DNA of 64,000 nucleotides from Phallus indusiatus. Lineage: Eukaryota > Basidiomycota > Agaricomycetes > Phallales > Phallaceae. Of this stretch, positions 1 to 13,291 are shown in pieces; the first letter of the stretch is position 1, and every line of letters begins with the position of its first letter. Below the pieces are notes generated by a model that had not been told where the DNA came from, made no database searches, and was given only the letters and a program-made list of their open reading frames with translations. The stretch covers positions 1-64,000 of the forward strand of contig JAQFWX010000133.1 of NCBI GenBank assembly GCA_027605045.1. The letters are read 5' to 3'. A program made the translations under genes and the position numbers.

Positions 1-968
1 GTACACTTTCCGAGGCAGCAGTCCCAACATTCTGAACATATTCGATTTAAACCCAGTAAGAATATGAATTGGCGGATTAGACTTTAGAACCTTCCTAAGA
101 TAGTTTCGACGAAAACTTCTGGCGGGGTTGCTCAGGCTCGCAGGCAGAGTCAAGCCGCTCCCGTACGTTGTGTGCATAGTTTTTGTACATGCTATCCGGA
201 GATAGTTCGTAGTCCTCGAATTTCGCAAGCATGTTTGATTTGATCGACGCAGGTGTGACAAGAACTACACGGATGTTGAAAGGACGAGCTTCCAGGAAAA
301 GAACTTCAGTTAAAGTATGTAAGGCGGCTTTGGACGAGTCATATATTGCCATCCATGGCGTAGGACTTGGGTTTTGATGAAATGTCAGGGGAGTGATAAA
401 GTGAGTACTGTGAAGGGGTATTGACTCACAATGAACCAACGACCGAGCCCATGTTAATAATCGTCCCCCTTTTACGTCGTGCCATGTGCGGTATCACAGC
501 ACGACACAATTTTAGAATGGAAAAAACGTTAATCTCATATATTTCCTTCATCTGATCCACATTAAAATCAATGATGGGGCCTAAAACGAAGCAACGATAT
601 TTATTCAGAGGCACGATTGAGATGACAACAAAAACTACTACTCACCAGGTGCGAGAACACCAGCGTTATTTATTAGCAGGTCAATTTGGCCATCATTTTG
701 GATAATAGTATTGACGACGTCGTCGATTACTTGTTGATCGTGCGTGACGTCAAGAGGCATCAACTTGGCTCGAGGATGGTCGAGTCCTACAATCGTTTCA
801 ACGAACCGCGAGGTGGCATATACTGTGTATCCCCTAGCCAAAAGATTTTCGCAGCTACACAAAGTAAACCTTACAGAAATCAGACACGACGTTCACCGGG
901 TATACGCACTACGCAAATCCGATACCACCAGTCGTGCATCCCGTCACAAGTGCGACCTTTTTCTCCAT
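1..968 (-). CDS. Short-chain dehydrogenase/reductase, Ayr1 type; partial at left edge, possibly frameshifted
   Basis: Probable NAD(P)H-dependent SDR of the 1-acyl-dihydroxyacetone-phosphate reductase (Ayr1) group, which reduces acyl-DHAP in lipid precursor synthesis. Four exons can be joined. The start is MEKKVALVTG at 968, followed by the NAG motif (LLINNAGVLAP), a Rossmann stretch ending INMGSVVGS, and YDSSKAALHTL, which holds the catalytic Tyr and Lys (YxxxK). The introns have clean ends (about 910-850, 650-571 and 426-358). The C-terminal part is broken: Ayr1-like text continues as EVFVETIL and then RKVLKSNPPIHI and MFRMLGLLPRKVY, but in two successive different frames at about 95-130. 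Read straight, the frame stops at 95. Either the gene is decaying or there are base errors. The family is secure and the exact substrate is inferred. Confidence 0.78.
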
Positions 969-2460
969 ATCTGGTTGAGCCTAGAATGTCGGGCCAAGTT
1001 CCAAAGTGATGTTAAATAAGGCAGGAGAGGAAAATAATACCCTTGTAGAGAATGCGAGACAGCATGATATTTAAGAGATGCCCATGCCGCCATTCCGAGG
1101 TGAAAGCAGCGGTGTGACTTCGAGCAATTATGTCAGCTCTCCGATGGCTAATTTCCGCATTAGGAAGTGACTTTGAATCAATTATGTCAGCTCTCCGATG
1201 GCTAATTCCCAAATTAGGAAAAAGAATGGGCCTGATTGTAGGCTCGACCGAACTGAAGGGTAGAGCGCAGCTTTCCGGGTATGTGCCAAACCTAGCTGAT
1301 ATGCAGGAGATTTCTTTCCCCGTATATTTATATTCGAGCTTTTTGTTATGGAGCTTGACGCTTTTTTCTTCTTCACTTTGTATTCGTCGACGCACCGCCC
1401 ACGAAAAACATTCTACACCACTCCGTGGAAGATGGATTCCGCCACCCATAGTTTGTTTCAATTTGAATCTTTTGCGTAGATTGAAAGACAAAAACGTAGC
1501 GTATAAGTATAATTCAATTTCAGCTGTCGAGATACCACACTCACCCTAGTTTGAGAAGTCTCACGTCCCCACTCTCCATTATAAGCTCCATACTGCCCTC
1601 AATAACAATTCCAAAATCCGGCGTCTGACTTTGGTGCTGCGGAGCGGATGCTAATGGTTTGGTTCAGACTATGTTTCCTACCTAAAAAGTTACGGGGAGG
1701 AAGACGACAATAAATCGCGGACCGTACAAATAAAGTAAAGAAAATGCGTGATTGACTAACAACGCCTTTTTTCGGTATTTCCTCTAAATTGGTTATGATT
1801 TCCATGGGATCCAAAGCCTTTGCACCACTGCAGTCGGCAGTCATGGGTGTGTGCCAAACAGTTGAAATCCGCATGTTGTGTGAGTCCCCAAAACTACCAC
1901 TGATCAAAGAAGCTCGACTTGGAAACCCAACCTCTAAATGTCGTCTGGGAATGAACTGTAATGTAACATATAATGTGCAAATGTAAGATAAGCAGCTACA
2001 GTGTACGTACTGGATATAACCTCCTCGGTCGTCTATTTGCACATCAGACTTCCCGGTGTCGAGATTGACCCCCGTCTCCTGCTATGTTCGGGCAAAGGAG
2101 GAGGGATAGTACCCGCTACTAATCCCGAATCTGTCCCAGCGGAATGGGTTTACCATTGATTGATGTAAATATATCTAACATTACGATTAAAAACTGTGGT
2201 CTGGTCTTTTCAAGGGAAGATGCAGCAAGTGTTCACCAGACTACGGTTCCACTGGCGCCTCTAGAACGCCGCCACGATAGGTTATTTCGTGTCCTCAGAG
2301 CGATGTAAACATGCATTTTGTTATACACTAAAAGCTTGGTATACTACACAGCATTGGGTGAAACTTGATATTACAACAATAAGCAGTGAAAACCACAATT
2401 AAATACGGCCGATAGGGTGGAAAGTGGGTTAATGTTTCAAGGTGTAAACCGGCGACGGGT
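969..2460. other. Intergenic, no supported gene
   Basis: About 1.5 kb between the divergently placed SDR start and the GT17 3' end. Open frames here (for example 1130-1549 and 1599-2042) have no recognisable domain, no consistent splice structure and overlap on opposite strands. The only structure seen is a two-copy 54-bp tandem repeat at about 1125-1220. Confidence 0.6.
1125..1220. repeat. Two-copy tandem repeat, 54-bp period
   Basis: The sequence starting CAATTATGTCAGCTCTCCGA at 1125 recurs at 1179 with almost no change for the first 29 bases, then more loosely (CCGCATTAGGAA versus CCAAATTAGGAA). The second copy is incomplete. It is not inside a recognised gene. Confidence 0.8.
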
Positions 2461-3786
2461 CTACTGAGGCGTCCGCTGACATCCTCCAGGCAGAAGAAAG
2501 CTAAATTTTTCTGCGTTCCGTATTAAAAAGCTAGGTAATCCCACCGCTGATGTAGATCTAACAAAATGAAATCAATATCATCGTTGAATAACCCCAGAAA
2601 CTTTAACTCACGGGGCCGGATTCATTTGCGACAACAAATCCGAAAACTAAAAGCGAAATTTTGAGTCAATGAACGTATTTGTTCGCATAAATATGACGTA
2701 CAGTATAAGCTTCCGGTAGCATTCCGAAAATGTCTTTTCCTTTACAGATGGTATCTTGTATATAGTCCGGTTCTAGCAACTCCGTTCGTCCAGCTAAACG
2801 ATCGGCATGCGAATAACCTTGCATTTTGACGATGTAATCCGAAATATGTCGGAAGCAATAACTACAATGCCATCCCGCATCAGCCAGTATTCTTTCCGTA
2901 CTTTTAGAGTGTCGATAAAAGCTTTCAGAGTTCCAAGTTTGTACGCTGGCGCGCCAGCTGGAGAGGCCCAGGAACCATTCAAAGCTACATCAACAGAGAG
3001 ATTGGATATGATACCTTTTAATCAACTGGTACTACGGGTACATACCTATACAGATATGTGCGCATTTGCAGATGTAAGGAATCTTTGAAATCGCAGGTTC
3101 TAAGGAGCGACAACGTATGGCGGGAGGGTATTTCGTCGATATCCGACATAATAACGACATTAGCAGCGTTGGGTGTTAACACCCCTATATATGAGCGTAA
3201 AGCCTTTGTCATTGCATCACGAGTATCAGCTTCGGTATTCCATGGTGTTTTACCAGGTGATAAAGGGTATCCAGGAAAACTATGAATTAACAAGGCATAG
3301 GGAATCAACTTGGGGATTTGAGTAAATCATTGCGCATGCTCACAATTGGTATAAGATTTTCTTTTCAAACTTGGAGAACCTCTCTCTGTTGTCGGCGAAG
3401 TAGGTCTTTTTAGGCAACCCAGTAAATGTAGCATTGGACTCCAGGATGACAAAGTAGTCCACTACAGCGTCTAACTCATTCAGACGAATCTCGAGCAGGT
3501 CAAGTTCGTTGCTCATAAGCATAGCATCGAAAACAACCGTCTCGGTCTGGGACGGTCTTGGATCCCAGCCATGCAAACGACAAACGTGAGCATCAATAGG
3601 CATGTCCTCGCCATAATAGTGTGTTATAGTTTCCGAAAAACTGAATGGCGTGTCCCATATAGGTCTTGTCGCGTATGAAAGATGATTTCTGAAAATAAAA
3701 AAATTGCGCAATATTAGATGCAAAGATACGAGCAAGAAAAGTGCAATTATAACGAATCGAGGTTTACACAGTGATCTGGAGAGCAT
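2461..3786 (-). CDS. Glycosyltransferase family 17 (bisecting-GlcNAc transferase-like)
   Basis: Type II membrane glycosyltransferase of family GT17, related to animal MGAT3 (beta-1,4-mannosyl-glycoprotein 4-beta-GlcNAc transferase). The N-terminus has a short basic tail and one hydrophobic anchor ([18 protein letters not shown]). Family motifs follow in order: [13 protein letters not shown] and [16 protein letters not shown], the metal-binding-type [22 protein letters not shown], then [16 protein letters not shown]. Introns are at about 3321-3290, 3044-2990, 2708-2650 and 2614-2565. The last two small exons restore the family C-terminus (SAVGLP and FSFLLPGG) and end at TAG 2461. The start was set at Met 3786, just before the anchor; an in-frame Met at 3861 is possible. 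The acceptor in fungi is not known, so the enzyme specificity is inferred only at family level. Confidence 0.88.
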
Positions 3787-5351
3787 GAAAAAAAAGGAAG
3801 AAAAGGAAGGAGCCAATAGACGGCGAAGATAAAAACGAGAACAAGAACGAAATATGATCACGTTTGGGTATCTCCGTCGCTAATCAAGACCGAACTCCAA
3901 TACGGAGATGGCTTGGCGCGTATGTCCTAATTTAGGACTTAACGCACCGCGCGAGGGCTGCGTGAGGTCAGTTTACTACTGAAAAGAGCGATTGAAATTG
4001 TTTCATGATAATACCTGATAGAGAGGGATTTTTATGAGAGGCGGTGAGCTGCTTTTCATTCCGGGCGGTGGTCTGTCAAGATTGTCAGGTACCTCTTTCG
4101 GTTCCAAGTTCGCGATTCTTACGTAATCACCTCCATCTTCACGACAGGTTGATTGTAATCTACTGAAATCAGACTACCAGCATAACGCTCACATCAGGAT
4201 GTGAGTACATCCGTCTAAAGACGTTGAAAACTGGTCGAATCTTGAAGATGATTTTTATAGGCAGCCAAGGTCTTCTGGCTTTTCCATTTTCCTACCTTGG
4301 GCATCGAACTTTGCAACTTTAATGATGGTCAAATTGCCTTAAAAAAACCATGGAAGATTCGTCAGTTCAAATGCAGCCGTCAGGGCTTCCGTACATGGTG
4401 GATACCAGAAACTTGAAGAATCCTTACTGTGGCAGAATACAAAATGCAAAGTTGTCAATATTTGAAATCTTCGCAGCCAGGATGAACAAGCATACTTGAT
4501 TGATAGACTCCGAATTCGATTCGGAAGTCCGACGGAATGCCCGCCAAATCATAATTGCTACCGAATAATGATGATGATAATAATGACGGAATCACATTGG
4601 AGTGACTCGGAGTGTGGCACATACCGCACTTGTTCGAATTGTGTCTTGAACAGAATAAACAATGAACCCAAATTGAATACGTACTCACGAGTATTAAATC
4701 CTTGTGAAAAAAGTAATAATAATAGAGTGCATGTTCCATACACATCTTGAAGGAGTTTGAAAGTTCTTGTCCGAACAGTTCCGAGCGGAATTGAGATGTT
4801 GCTGGTTATTTGTACCTCTCAAGTTTATTGTAGATAGGAATTGTCAGGAAATCTAGGTATGAATTGCTGGTGATTTTTGGCTGAAAACATCTGCGCCAGC
4901 GCTAGGTTCGACAGTGTACACCATCGAATGGAAAGACTTTAATTACAAAACCTGTATCTGGACCAGGACCTGCAGGACAAGTCACAGGGACAGAAAGTTA
5001 CAAATACATGAAAACTATTCGAATGAGTCAAGGAGAAGAAATCCGAGTCAAATACAGTATTTTTCTACTCCGTCAGCCATTGTATACCGGGAGGCGCGGT
5101 CGGAAGTGAATTGAAGGATAAAAATTCCGAGCACTAGATGCATTATTTTTGCGGGACCCACAATGGACCACATCAGGGCGCACGGACCAGGAGCGAAACT
5201 GCGACAGCTGTTGGGGGCAAAAAGAGGTGCAAAAAACTGAGAAGAGACACCCCCCCACTTTCTACCTCTGTCTCAAACCACAATCATCTCGTGCATCTTT
5301 CTGCCACATCAACTCGCTTTACTCGAAATCTTGTCGTAAATATCGTCGTAA
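3787..5351. other. Intergenic; possible unrecognised plus-strand exons
   Basis: No gene can be named here. On the plus strand a coding-like stretch at about 4904-5109 (beginning after a CTAG acceptor, running through GPGPAGQVTGTESYKYMKT and IRMSQGEEIRVKYS to a TGA) follows an intron-like interval 4857-4903. An open stretch at about 4362-4462 (NHGRFVSSNAAVRASVHGGY) reads like protein too, but frames cannot be joined with confidence. The last 240 bp would be the histone H3 promoter. Confidence 0.35.
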
Positions 5352-6300
<949 letters not shown>

Positions 6301-6640
6301 AGAGCTACAGAAACCTGAATTTAGAATGCGTGGTCTTACCAAACTATCCTGCTCCTTTCACCCCCAACTAAGGTCTTAAATTCCTTTTTTTTCTTTTCCA
6401 TGTTTCTTAATTATTCTATTCTTTCTTCTTCTTTCTCTTTTCGATGTATTAGCTGTGTTTGTAATATGACAGTATGCTAGTACAGGCCTTAAGAATATAG
6501 TATATGCCATGCCTGTTGTTAATATTTTATAATGAACCTTGATACGCAAGACCAAATGTGAACTAGAAAGACTATTTTCTTTTATGATACGGTAATCAAA
6601 ATTAAAGTACAACAACTTTGATTACTTCCTGCACTTTTTT

Positions 6641-8430
6641 TCAGCCACGTTGTTTCAACGCCGCAGCGGCGCTTTCCATAACCGGATAGACAGTGCCTGT
6701 AGGATACACGGCGTAGCCATCATTTGGAGAAGGACCAGTACTCAATTCCGAACCGGCTTGCCAGATAAGATCACCTGCAAAATAGTTTTTCGCGATAAGA
6801 AACTTTTCCATAAAGATTGCGCAGAACACGACGGTGTTTCAACATACCGGTGAGACCACTCGAGAGAACCGTGTTCCACCACAAGGCATAGGTGGTTGCT
6901 TGATTGTCCGTCACACCAAACTCTTCCATGATAACAGGCTTGTTAGCTGCCTTTTGAGCGGCGGCGTGAGCATTAATCCAGTCAACACCCCACAAGGTCT
7001 CGTTATTTCCTTGTCCCCAAGACTGATAGATTATGAACGTCAGCACGACGACGAAAAGCCAAACAACAGTATATATCTTGTTTCTTTACCTCAGGATACG
7101 AATGGAAGGTACCAAAATCGAGAGTTGAGATATTAAGGTTAGTAACAAAATTGATTCCAACACCAGGAGCATACGGGTACGTCGGCGGATTAGCTTCTTG
7201 GAACCAACCTTCATCGCCAATAGCAACAAGATGGTTCGAATCCAACGACTTAATATATGCCGACATCGTCGCAGCCCATGTATAAATCGTGCTGCCGAGG
7301 GTATCGCACGCGCTCGAGGCCGTCCCAGTAGATCCAGAGCAGCGCGGCTCGTTCGCCAATTCCCAAGCCATAATACCCGGTTCGTCGAGGTATCTTTCGA
7401 TCCACGCTTTAACATAGTTTTGATACGCGGCCATGATCGTTTCGTCCGTGTAGAACGTATCGTGTGTTCCTCCTGGATTAAGTTGAGAAACGTACACGTC
7501 CATTCCACCGTAATCGCTCCAGTTGTTGGTAAGCGTTACGATGAGTCGTATTCCGTGTGCTTTAGCGGATGAGACGACATAGTCAAATTTTTCAAGCCCG
7601 TTGGCTCCTGTGTTGATGGTCGCAGTGCCGTTTGTCCAAAGTTGGTAGTAAGCACCGTAGTTTTGGGGTCTATAACATAGAAAGTGTAAATAGGGCAAAA
7701 GTAGGGTTTTGTAGAGAGCATCCATACGCTGTGACATCATTGAAACCCTAATCATCATCTTGAATCAGAAATGTGTTTAAAATCACTTGGGTAAAAAGCA
7801 CTTTACCCATGTTCGAACAGTGGTCAAGCCTGCATTAGCAATATCCGAGAAAGCGGTATCAATGTCTTCGTTAGCTTCTTGAGCAAGCCAGTAAGCATTA
7901 GTACTAGTCAATCATTGCCCAGGTCAGCAGAAATGAATTGAGGGGTAGGGTAGAGATGGGGCTAACCCAGCAACAATGTAATCCTCGCCATTCAAAGCAA
8001 ATTTCTGACCGGATACTTTGACGAAACCAGTGGAGCTTGGTGGTGGCGATACAGGCGAGTTGGTTGGTGTCGATGTTGGTGAAACAGGAGTGGGTGTAGG
8101 CGTTGGAGTGGGCTGGGTAGGAGGGGTGGTAGTGACAGTGCTGGGTAGACATTGAGAATAGTATGGGTTTGAGTAGGTGCAAACGGATCCGCTGACGCAA
8201 GTGGTTGAACCTTCATATTTCGCAGGAAAGGGTCAGGACATTGAATCCACCTTTTTTCCTGCGGATTGGCTTACCGCTCCAATTTTGACCTAGAAGCCAG
8301 GTTAATTGGTAAAATGTATGCCCAACCTTCATTATTTTCATCACATACCACCACATTGTCCCCATACAGGCGACTGAGCCAAAGTGTAGGGAGCCGCTAT
8401 CAAAGCTGCAAATACGAACCAAAGCTTCAT
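6641..8430 (-). CDS. Secreted endo-beta-1,4-mannanase, CBM1-GH5 (GH5_7-like)
   Basis: Secreted enzyme that cuts beta-1,4-mannan in plant cell walls. The N-terminus is a signal peptide (MKLWFVFAALIAAPYTLAQ). It is followed by a fungal cellulose-binding module CBM1 (SPVWGQCGG, then QNWSG and STTCVSGSVC...QCLP) split over three exons, and a Pro/Thr-rich linker of PT repeats. The GH5 domain starts at GQKFALNGEDYIVAG. Catalytic motifs: WELANEPRC (acid/base Glu) and MEEFGV (nucleophile Glu). The strand motif RTWGFNDVTA and the stretch NAYWLAQ also match fungal mannanases. Exons join with GT-AG introns down to the stop at 6641 (AALKQRG). The C-terminus is complete. Upstream of the start, about 2 kb is gene-free and could hold carbon-source control sites, but I saw none that I can name. 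Confidence 0.95.
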
Positions 8431-10376
8431 CCTACAACAAATTGTCAAAGAATCTTTTTTGAAACGTAAAACATCATTAATATTATATATATCCCGGCAA
8501 ATCCAGTGGAATAAATCGCAGTTATAGCGGATTTTGTGTTTTGCATCTCCTTGCTTTCCCGGCCCGTGGTCGTTCCAGAGTGTCGAAAAGAATGCTCGGT
8601 CTGACTCGTGATTTGTTTTCACAAAGTGCGGGTAGCGAAACGGATCAAACCTAGGAAGTTTATTTCCCGAAAGTGTCCCGTTAATTGGCCGGATGGAATC
8701 ACAGGTGGCGAGGTTATAAAAAATTACAAGTGTTCTGCCGAGAGAAATGGCTAACTTGAAGCAGCAAGGTTGTTCGTCCATTCTAGCACGAGTAATAAAA
8801 TGGTGATCCATTGAATGACCGAACGAGCATCTTCGACACCGAGTGGCGTTGAATACATATATGAACCGAAGAAGTCGTGGACTACTTATTCCCCTTCGTC
8901 CTTAGAAGTTCGTTAAACAATATAACGATAAGGTGATGTTGTTCCAGCGGCGACGAATGAAACTTCGTCAATGAAATTTAATATTGACCTTGGGCATGCT
9001 AGCAACGAAAGCACTAAATAAACCATTCATTAATTACTCACTTTTTAATTCTTCCAATAGTAGAATATTCTCATAAACAGGCTTTAAAGAGCACTATGAT
9101 TTCCAGATCGACGGGAAATAGCACAGCAAATGATTTTAGGCTGCACCAAAAAGAAACGAATTAATCTGTCCTCTATATCGATTTAATGAACATACGTACT
9201 GTGAAAATTAAACAAAATGATCATCTAGGGATTTCCTCCTGATTTTCATATTCTCTGTAAGGGACTTCCCAGGCAGGTATAGTTCCACAAATAGCGCCCT
9301 TTGGTCCAGTGTGGTAAAAGAGGCGACTATCATTGAAATCTTGGCACAGAAAGTCATGGGGCTCTAAAAGGATTTTCCTAACTGAAATCTGATCAATTGC
9401 CCGATTGATAATGGAGAGCTTTGTGATTTGAAAGATTTAACCCAGACGCTTGTAGATACCGCTTGAGTTTGGTACTGAGCATATATGAAAAGCCCTAAAT
9501 AGCGTCATCTCATGTGGGACGAGGGATTCATGTCCCCGATGAAATAAAAAAAAAGCACGGAAGCAACGTCATTATTAACTAATTTGCCAGTCGGTGGAGT
9601 TCATCCACATGATCCAACTACGCACGGGGCTGAACCAAGATTGCTTTGGTGACTGGTCGGGATAGATATGGGTTCAGACCTGTTCAGACGGGGTATGGCT
9701 ATGCTGTGCACTGACCCCTGGACGAATTGAGCGGATCGTGTCGTGCGTCAGGACCATGCCGAGTTCTTCAGCAGATTGGAATATCAATTTGCGTGCCCTC
9801 AGGGCAGTGCCCGACGTCGCGTTCGTCAGCATTGCTTTCCATTCGCTGCGACATTATTATCTATCTCGAAAAGAGATATCGGACGGAACTATGCCGATGT
9901 TGAATGGCGGGCGATCCCGGTGTTTTGTGACAAATGACCCTTAAACGGGAAGATGGAGCATTGGTAAAACGAATTCTCCTTCTCGCGACGTGGCACAGGA
10001 AGCGTGTGATTGACAAAGGAACCTGACTATAATGGAGACTAGGTACGACAATTTTTGACAACCCCGCAATTATCATCGGCGAGTGATGGTCGTTTTATCC
10101 CACCGAGCCCTAAAGAAAGAAAGCTTTTGAAACGTGCATGATATTTGATATTGGAATGATCAATTTGGGTTGCCAAAGGCAGAAACGGATTTGGAAACGG
10201 ACTCAAGTGACGTGGTGCGCAGGATACTAAATTACATGTGACCAAGCTGTGACTGTGACTGTGTCTAAAGCAAAGTTCTTCTTCACATTACATAACTCCT
10301 CTTTCCTCAGTTTCCAGTTTGTCTATTTCTTATGTCTCTCTCTTTGTCCCTGTTATAGTATTTATCCCACAAAACG
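8431..10376. other. Intergenic, divergent promoter region
   Basis: About 1.9 kb between the divergent mannanase and kinase genes. Small overlapping frames at about 9738-9944 (plus) and 8341-8811 (minus) have no domain or splice logic. I see no repeat or RNA gene. The last 100 bp before 10377 are pyrimidine-rich, typical of fungal transcription starts. Confidence 0.6.
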
Positions 10377-11852
10377 ATGGCCGACTACTCTCATTCTTTG
10401 TCTGACGAGCTGTTTGCAAGCTCGACACAGAAAAATGCTGTTTTGGAGGACTTGCCATCGCAAATTCCGTCTCCAATTATTTCTTCCCCGGTCACCACTC
10501 CGTCGCCCTCAACATCACCTCCTTCCACTCCGGAATACACACATGAATTTACTCTAGAGCCTCCGTTTGATTTCTCCCCAGGAATGGCCGTTGGACCAGT
10601 TCAGCTTCTTCGTCCTCTAGGCTTGGGGGCATTTTCAAGTGTCTGGTTGGCAAAACCCATTGACGGCCAGTTGAGCCAGCTCAATGGTTGCTCAAACGAC
10701 GAGTTGAGTCAAAAAACCAAGAAAGATCGAAGACCGTCGCTTGGTCTTCGTCCTCCTGTCGACAACCCATTAGAACGTAGCAAGAGCATTTATCTACGGG
10801 CGAGAAAGGGGGCGGACCACTCACACCACTATCGTCCGGAGACAATGGTCGTAGCTGTAAAAATGATCGATAGGAATGTTTGTGAGAGTAATGAACGGAC
10901 TAGAACCAGTTTCCTGAGAGAAGTGGAGATCTTACGGGTAAGTTAATCCTCTGGCCGACTCCAATACTTTGAATTCACTTTCCCCCGTAGCACATCTCTC
11001 ATCCGAATATTGTCGCCTATCTCCACTCATTTACAATACAAACGCATCATTGTCTCATTCTGGAAGCTTTAGAAGGAGGTGAACTTTATAGCGTGCTGGA
11101 GCGTGACGAGGACTACGCTCGGATGACCGAACCCCTAATAAAACGCGTATTTGTGGAGCTCTGCCATGCTGTCAGCTGGATGCACAGTATCGGTCTAGTT
11201 CATCGAGATATCAAGCTTGAGAGTAAGACTTTCCTCTTTCATATTCCCTAAGAGTAATAACGACAATATTCATTTTCTTATAGATATTCTCTTCACCACC
11301 GACCCCTTCCTACCACACCCATTAAACCTCCCTCTAATAAAACTCACTGATTTTGGCCTTTCCCGATTTATCGATCCTGCTTCGCCATTGTTGACGGCAA
11401 GATGCGGATCAGAGTCCTATGCTGCTCCGGAGCTTATCCTTGGTAGACCATACGACGGTCGCCAAACAGATGCCTGGTCATGTGGTGTGGTGCTATATGC
11501 CTTGGCTATGCGTGGTCTTCCCTTTGACAGAGAAGGCGACGAAAGAGGTGGCCGAACGGCATATCTAATGAGAATCGTAAATGTGGATTATTCTTGGTCT
11601 GAAGATTTTTCAGACGGCGAATCACATCAAGACCTGTCTATTGGCCGATTAGCAACATCAGATCTAAAAGCGGTCGTCGGCCGACTCCTCGTTCGAGATA
11701 CTAAGAAGAGGGCCGCCATTAAAGAACTCTGGTCAGAACCTTGGATGACTGGCGATGACGTTCCACTACCACCTTCAGATCTTACAGAATCTGATGACAA
11801 ACCAATATTCTACGACGACATTCCAAATGTTGCCAAAGAAGAAAGCTCATAA
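10377..11852 (+). CDS. Serine/threonine protein kinase, CAMK-like
   Basis: Three exons (10377-10937, 10991-11222, 11284-11852) give 453 residues. The N-terminal 60 residues are Ser/Pro-rich and probably disordered. The kinase domain begins with the glycine loop GLGAFSSVW (residues 82-90). All key parts are visible: VAVK with the ATP-binding Lys (about 162), HRDIKLEN catalytic loop (the LEN is formed across the second intron), TDFGLSRF with the DFG Asp, and AAPELI in place of APE. It should be active. Between the glycine loop and VAVK there is an unusual insertion of about 60 residues, rich in Lys, Arg and Ser. The activation segment (ARCGSESYAAPE) resembles yeast Prr1/Prr2 and CAMKL kinases. 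Substrates are unknown. Confidence 0.92.
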
Positions 11853-13291
11853 CAACTATTATCAATAACAACACTCCTATATGCATCTCGTACTTGGCGA
11901 TTTCCTCCTTCTCCTATCATGTCCTCCGATCGCTCTTCCGTTCCGCTTCTTTTATTTATCTCGATGTCCCGTAACAGGACAATCTGTGCCAAACATGTCA
12001 ATCCATAACCCCCCTTTGTCTTCTTTCTGTTCAGCTTCTTATGTACTTCGCATTTCATGTATTCCAGCCACCGAACTCAAGTCAAACCGTCATACAGATT
12101 ACCAATAACCTCCTAACCCCCTGCTACTCACTTTGTTGTGGATGTAGACATATGTCCGACGATTTCTTTTGTGGCCATTGGTATTGCGTAACATCCTCAA
12201 CCTTCCTTTTTCGAAACGACGAATTGGTTACATGTCCAGCAGTCCAACACACTCATTTCTCGACTTCATTTGCCATTGTGTATAGATTTCCCTCGCCATA
12301 CGTCTCTTTTCATTTCATTTTTCCATTTGCCTCTATTTTTTTTGAATATATATGTAAATTGTACTACGTCCATTAATTTTGTACTTTTCACTCATACATT
12401 ACTGTGCTCACACTGTGTTGTCTGTCACATATCATTCTATAACAATAACTGCTTGCTCATCTTCACTTGAAATATTTACCTGATATAATTTGTCTCAACT
12501 TCAACCGTCATCTCGTAATGCAACTTAATCCTCCATAATTGAGGGTCTTAGATATCGAACAGCTGAAGTGGATTAAACCGGGTTTTATTTATAAATAGAG
12601 AATTGAACGTGGGCGTGAGGAGTATGCAGAAAAATATGGGCTAATGCTATAAGCAAGATGCACATTGAGAAAGACGATGTTAAGTACTAGTAGCCCCAGG
12701 CCGCCAGATAGATCATGAACATGATGTGGACATGAAATGACGTGGGTGAATGCTGATATTACAGTTTCAGTCGTGAGAGAATGTTCCATGAGGACGTGAA
12801 CGAAAATGAAGATGAAAACGGAAAAGAGAAAGAGAAAGAAGATGAAAAAGAAAAATGAAGATACGGGAAAGTCGAAAGAAAAAAAAAAGAAATTGAGAAG
12901 AGAAAAGACGAAGAAGGGAAAATCTGTGTTGATTAAATACAGTGTCCGAGATTTGAATTCAAGAAAAAGGAATTGAACCAAATTCCATGGGTTTGCTAGA
13001 AAGCAACCAAGAGAATAAAAGATACATATCATGTCTGCCATCAGGTAGTAAAGGCATGAGCATAGAAGTCAGGCATACAAACCATAAAGGAGTGTGCTGG
13101 ATCTGTTGAGATCCGGTAAAGAGTGTTTTTTTGATAAGGAATGGCATAGAGATGCATTGTTGTGTGTGGTCGTAGTGTGTCCAAAGACATAGAAGTTGGT
13201 TATATACCAAGTCTCCACGTAATGGATCAATTGATTGGATTCAAGAAAAGAGGTCGGATGGTCACGCGAACAATTATAAATGTGTGTTTGC
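11853..13291. other. Convergent 3' region with polypurine tract
   Basis: 1.4 kb between two convergent 3' ends (kinase and Cdc25), presumably their 3' UTRs. It is AT-rich. On the plus strand about 12800-12922 is nearly all A and G (runs of AAAGAGAAAGAGAAAGAAGA type). The long minus-strand frame at 12589-13041 is the Phe/Leu-rich translation of this tract, not a gene. Confidence 0.6.

Noticed and set aside
1130..1549. 139-residue plus-strand frame
   Set aside because: Contains the 54-bp tandem repeat, overlaps an equally long minus frame, no domain or splice support.
9738..9944. Two overlapping plus frames
   Set aside because: Neither shows a domain nor a splice partner; no evidence that favours one.
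12589..13041. 150-residue minus-strand frame, Phe-rich
   Set aside because: It is the translation of a polypurine tract; Phe/Leu runs, no domain, lies in the cdc25 3' region.
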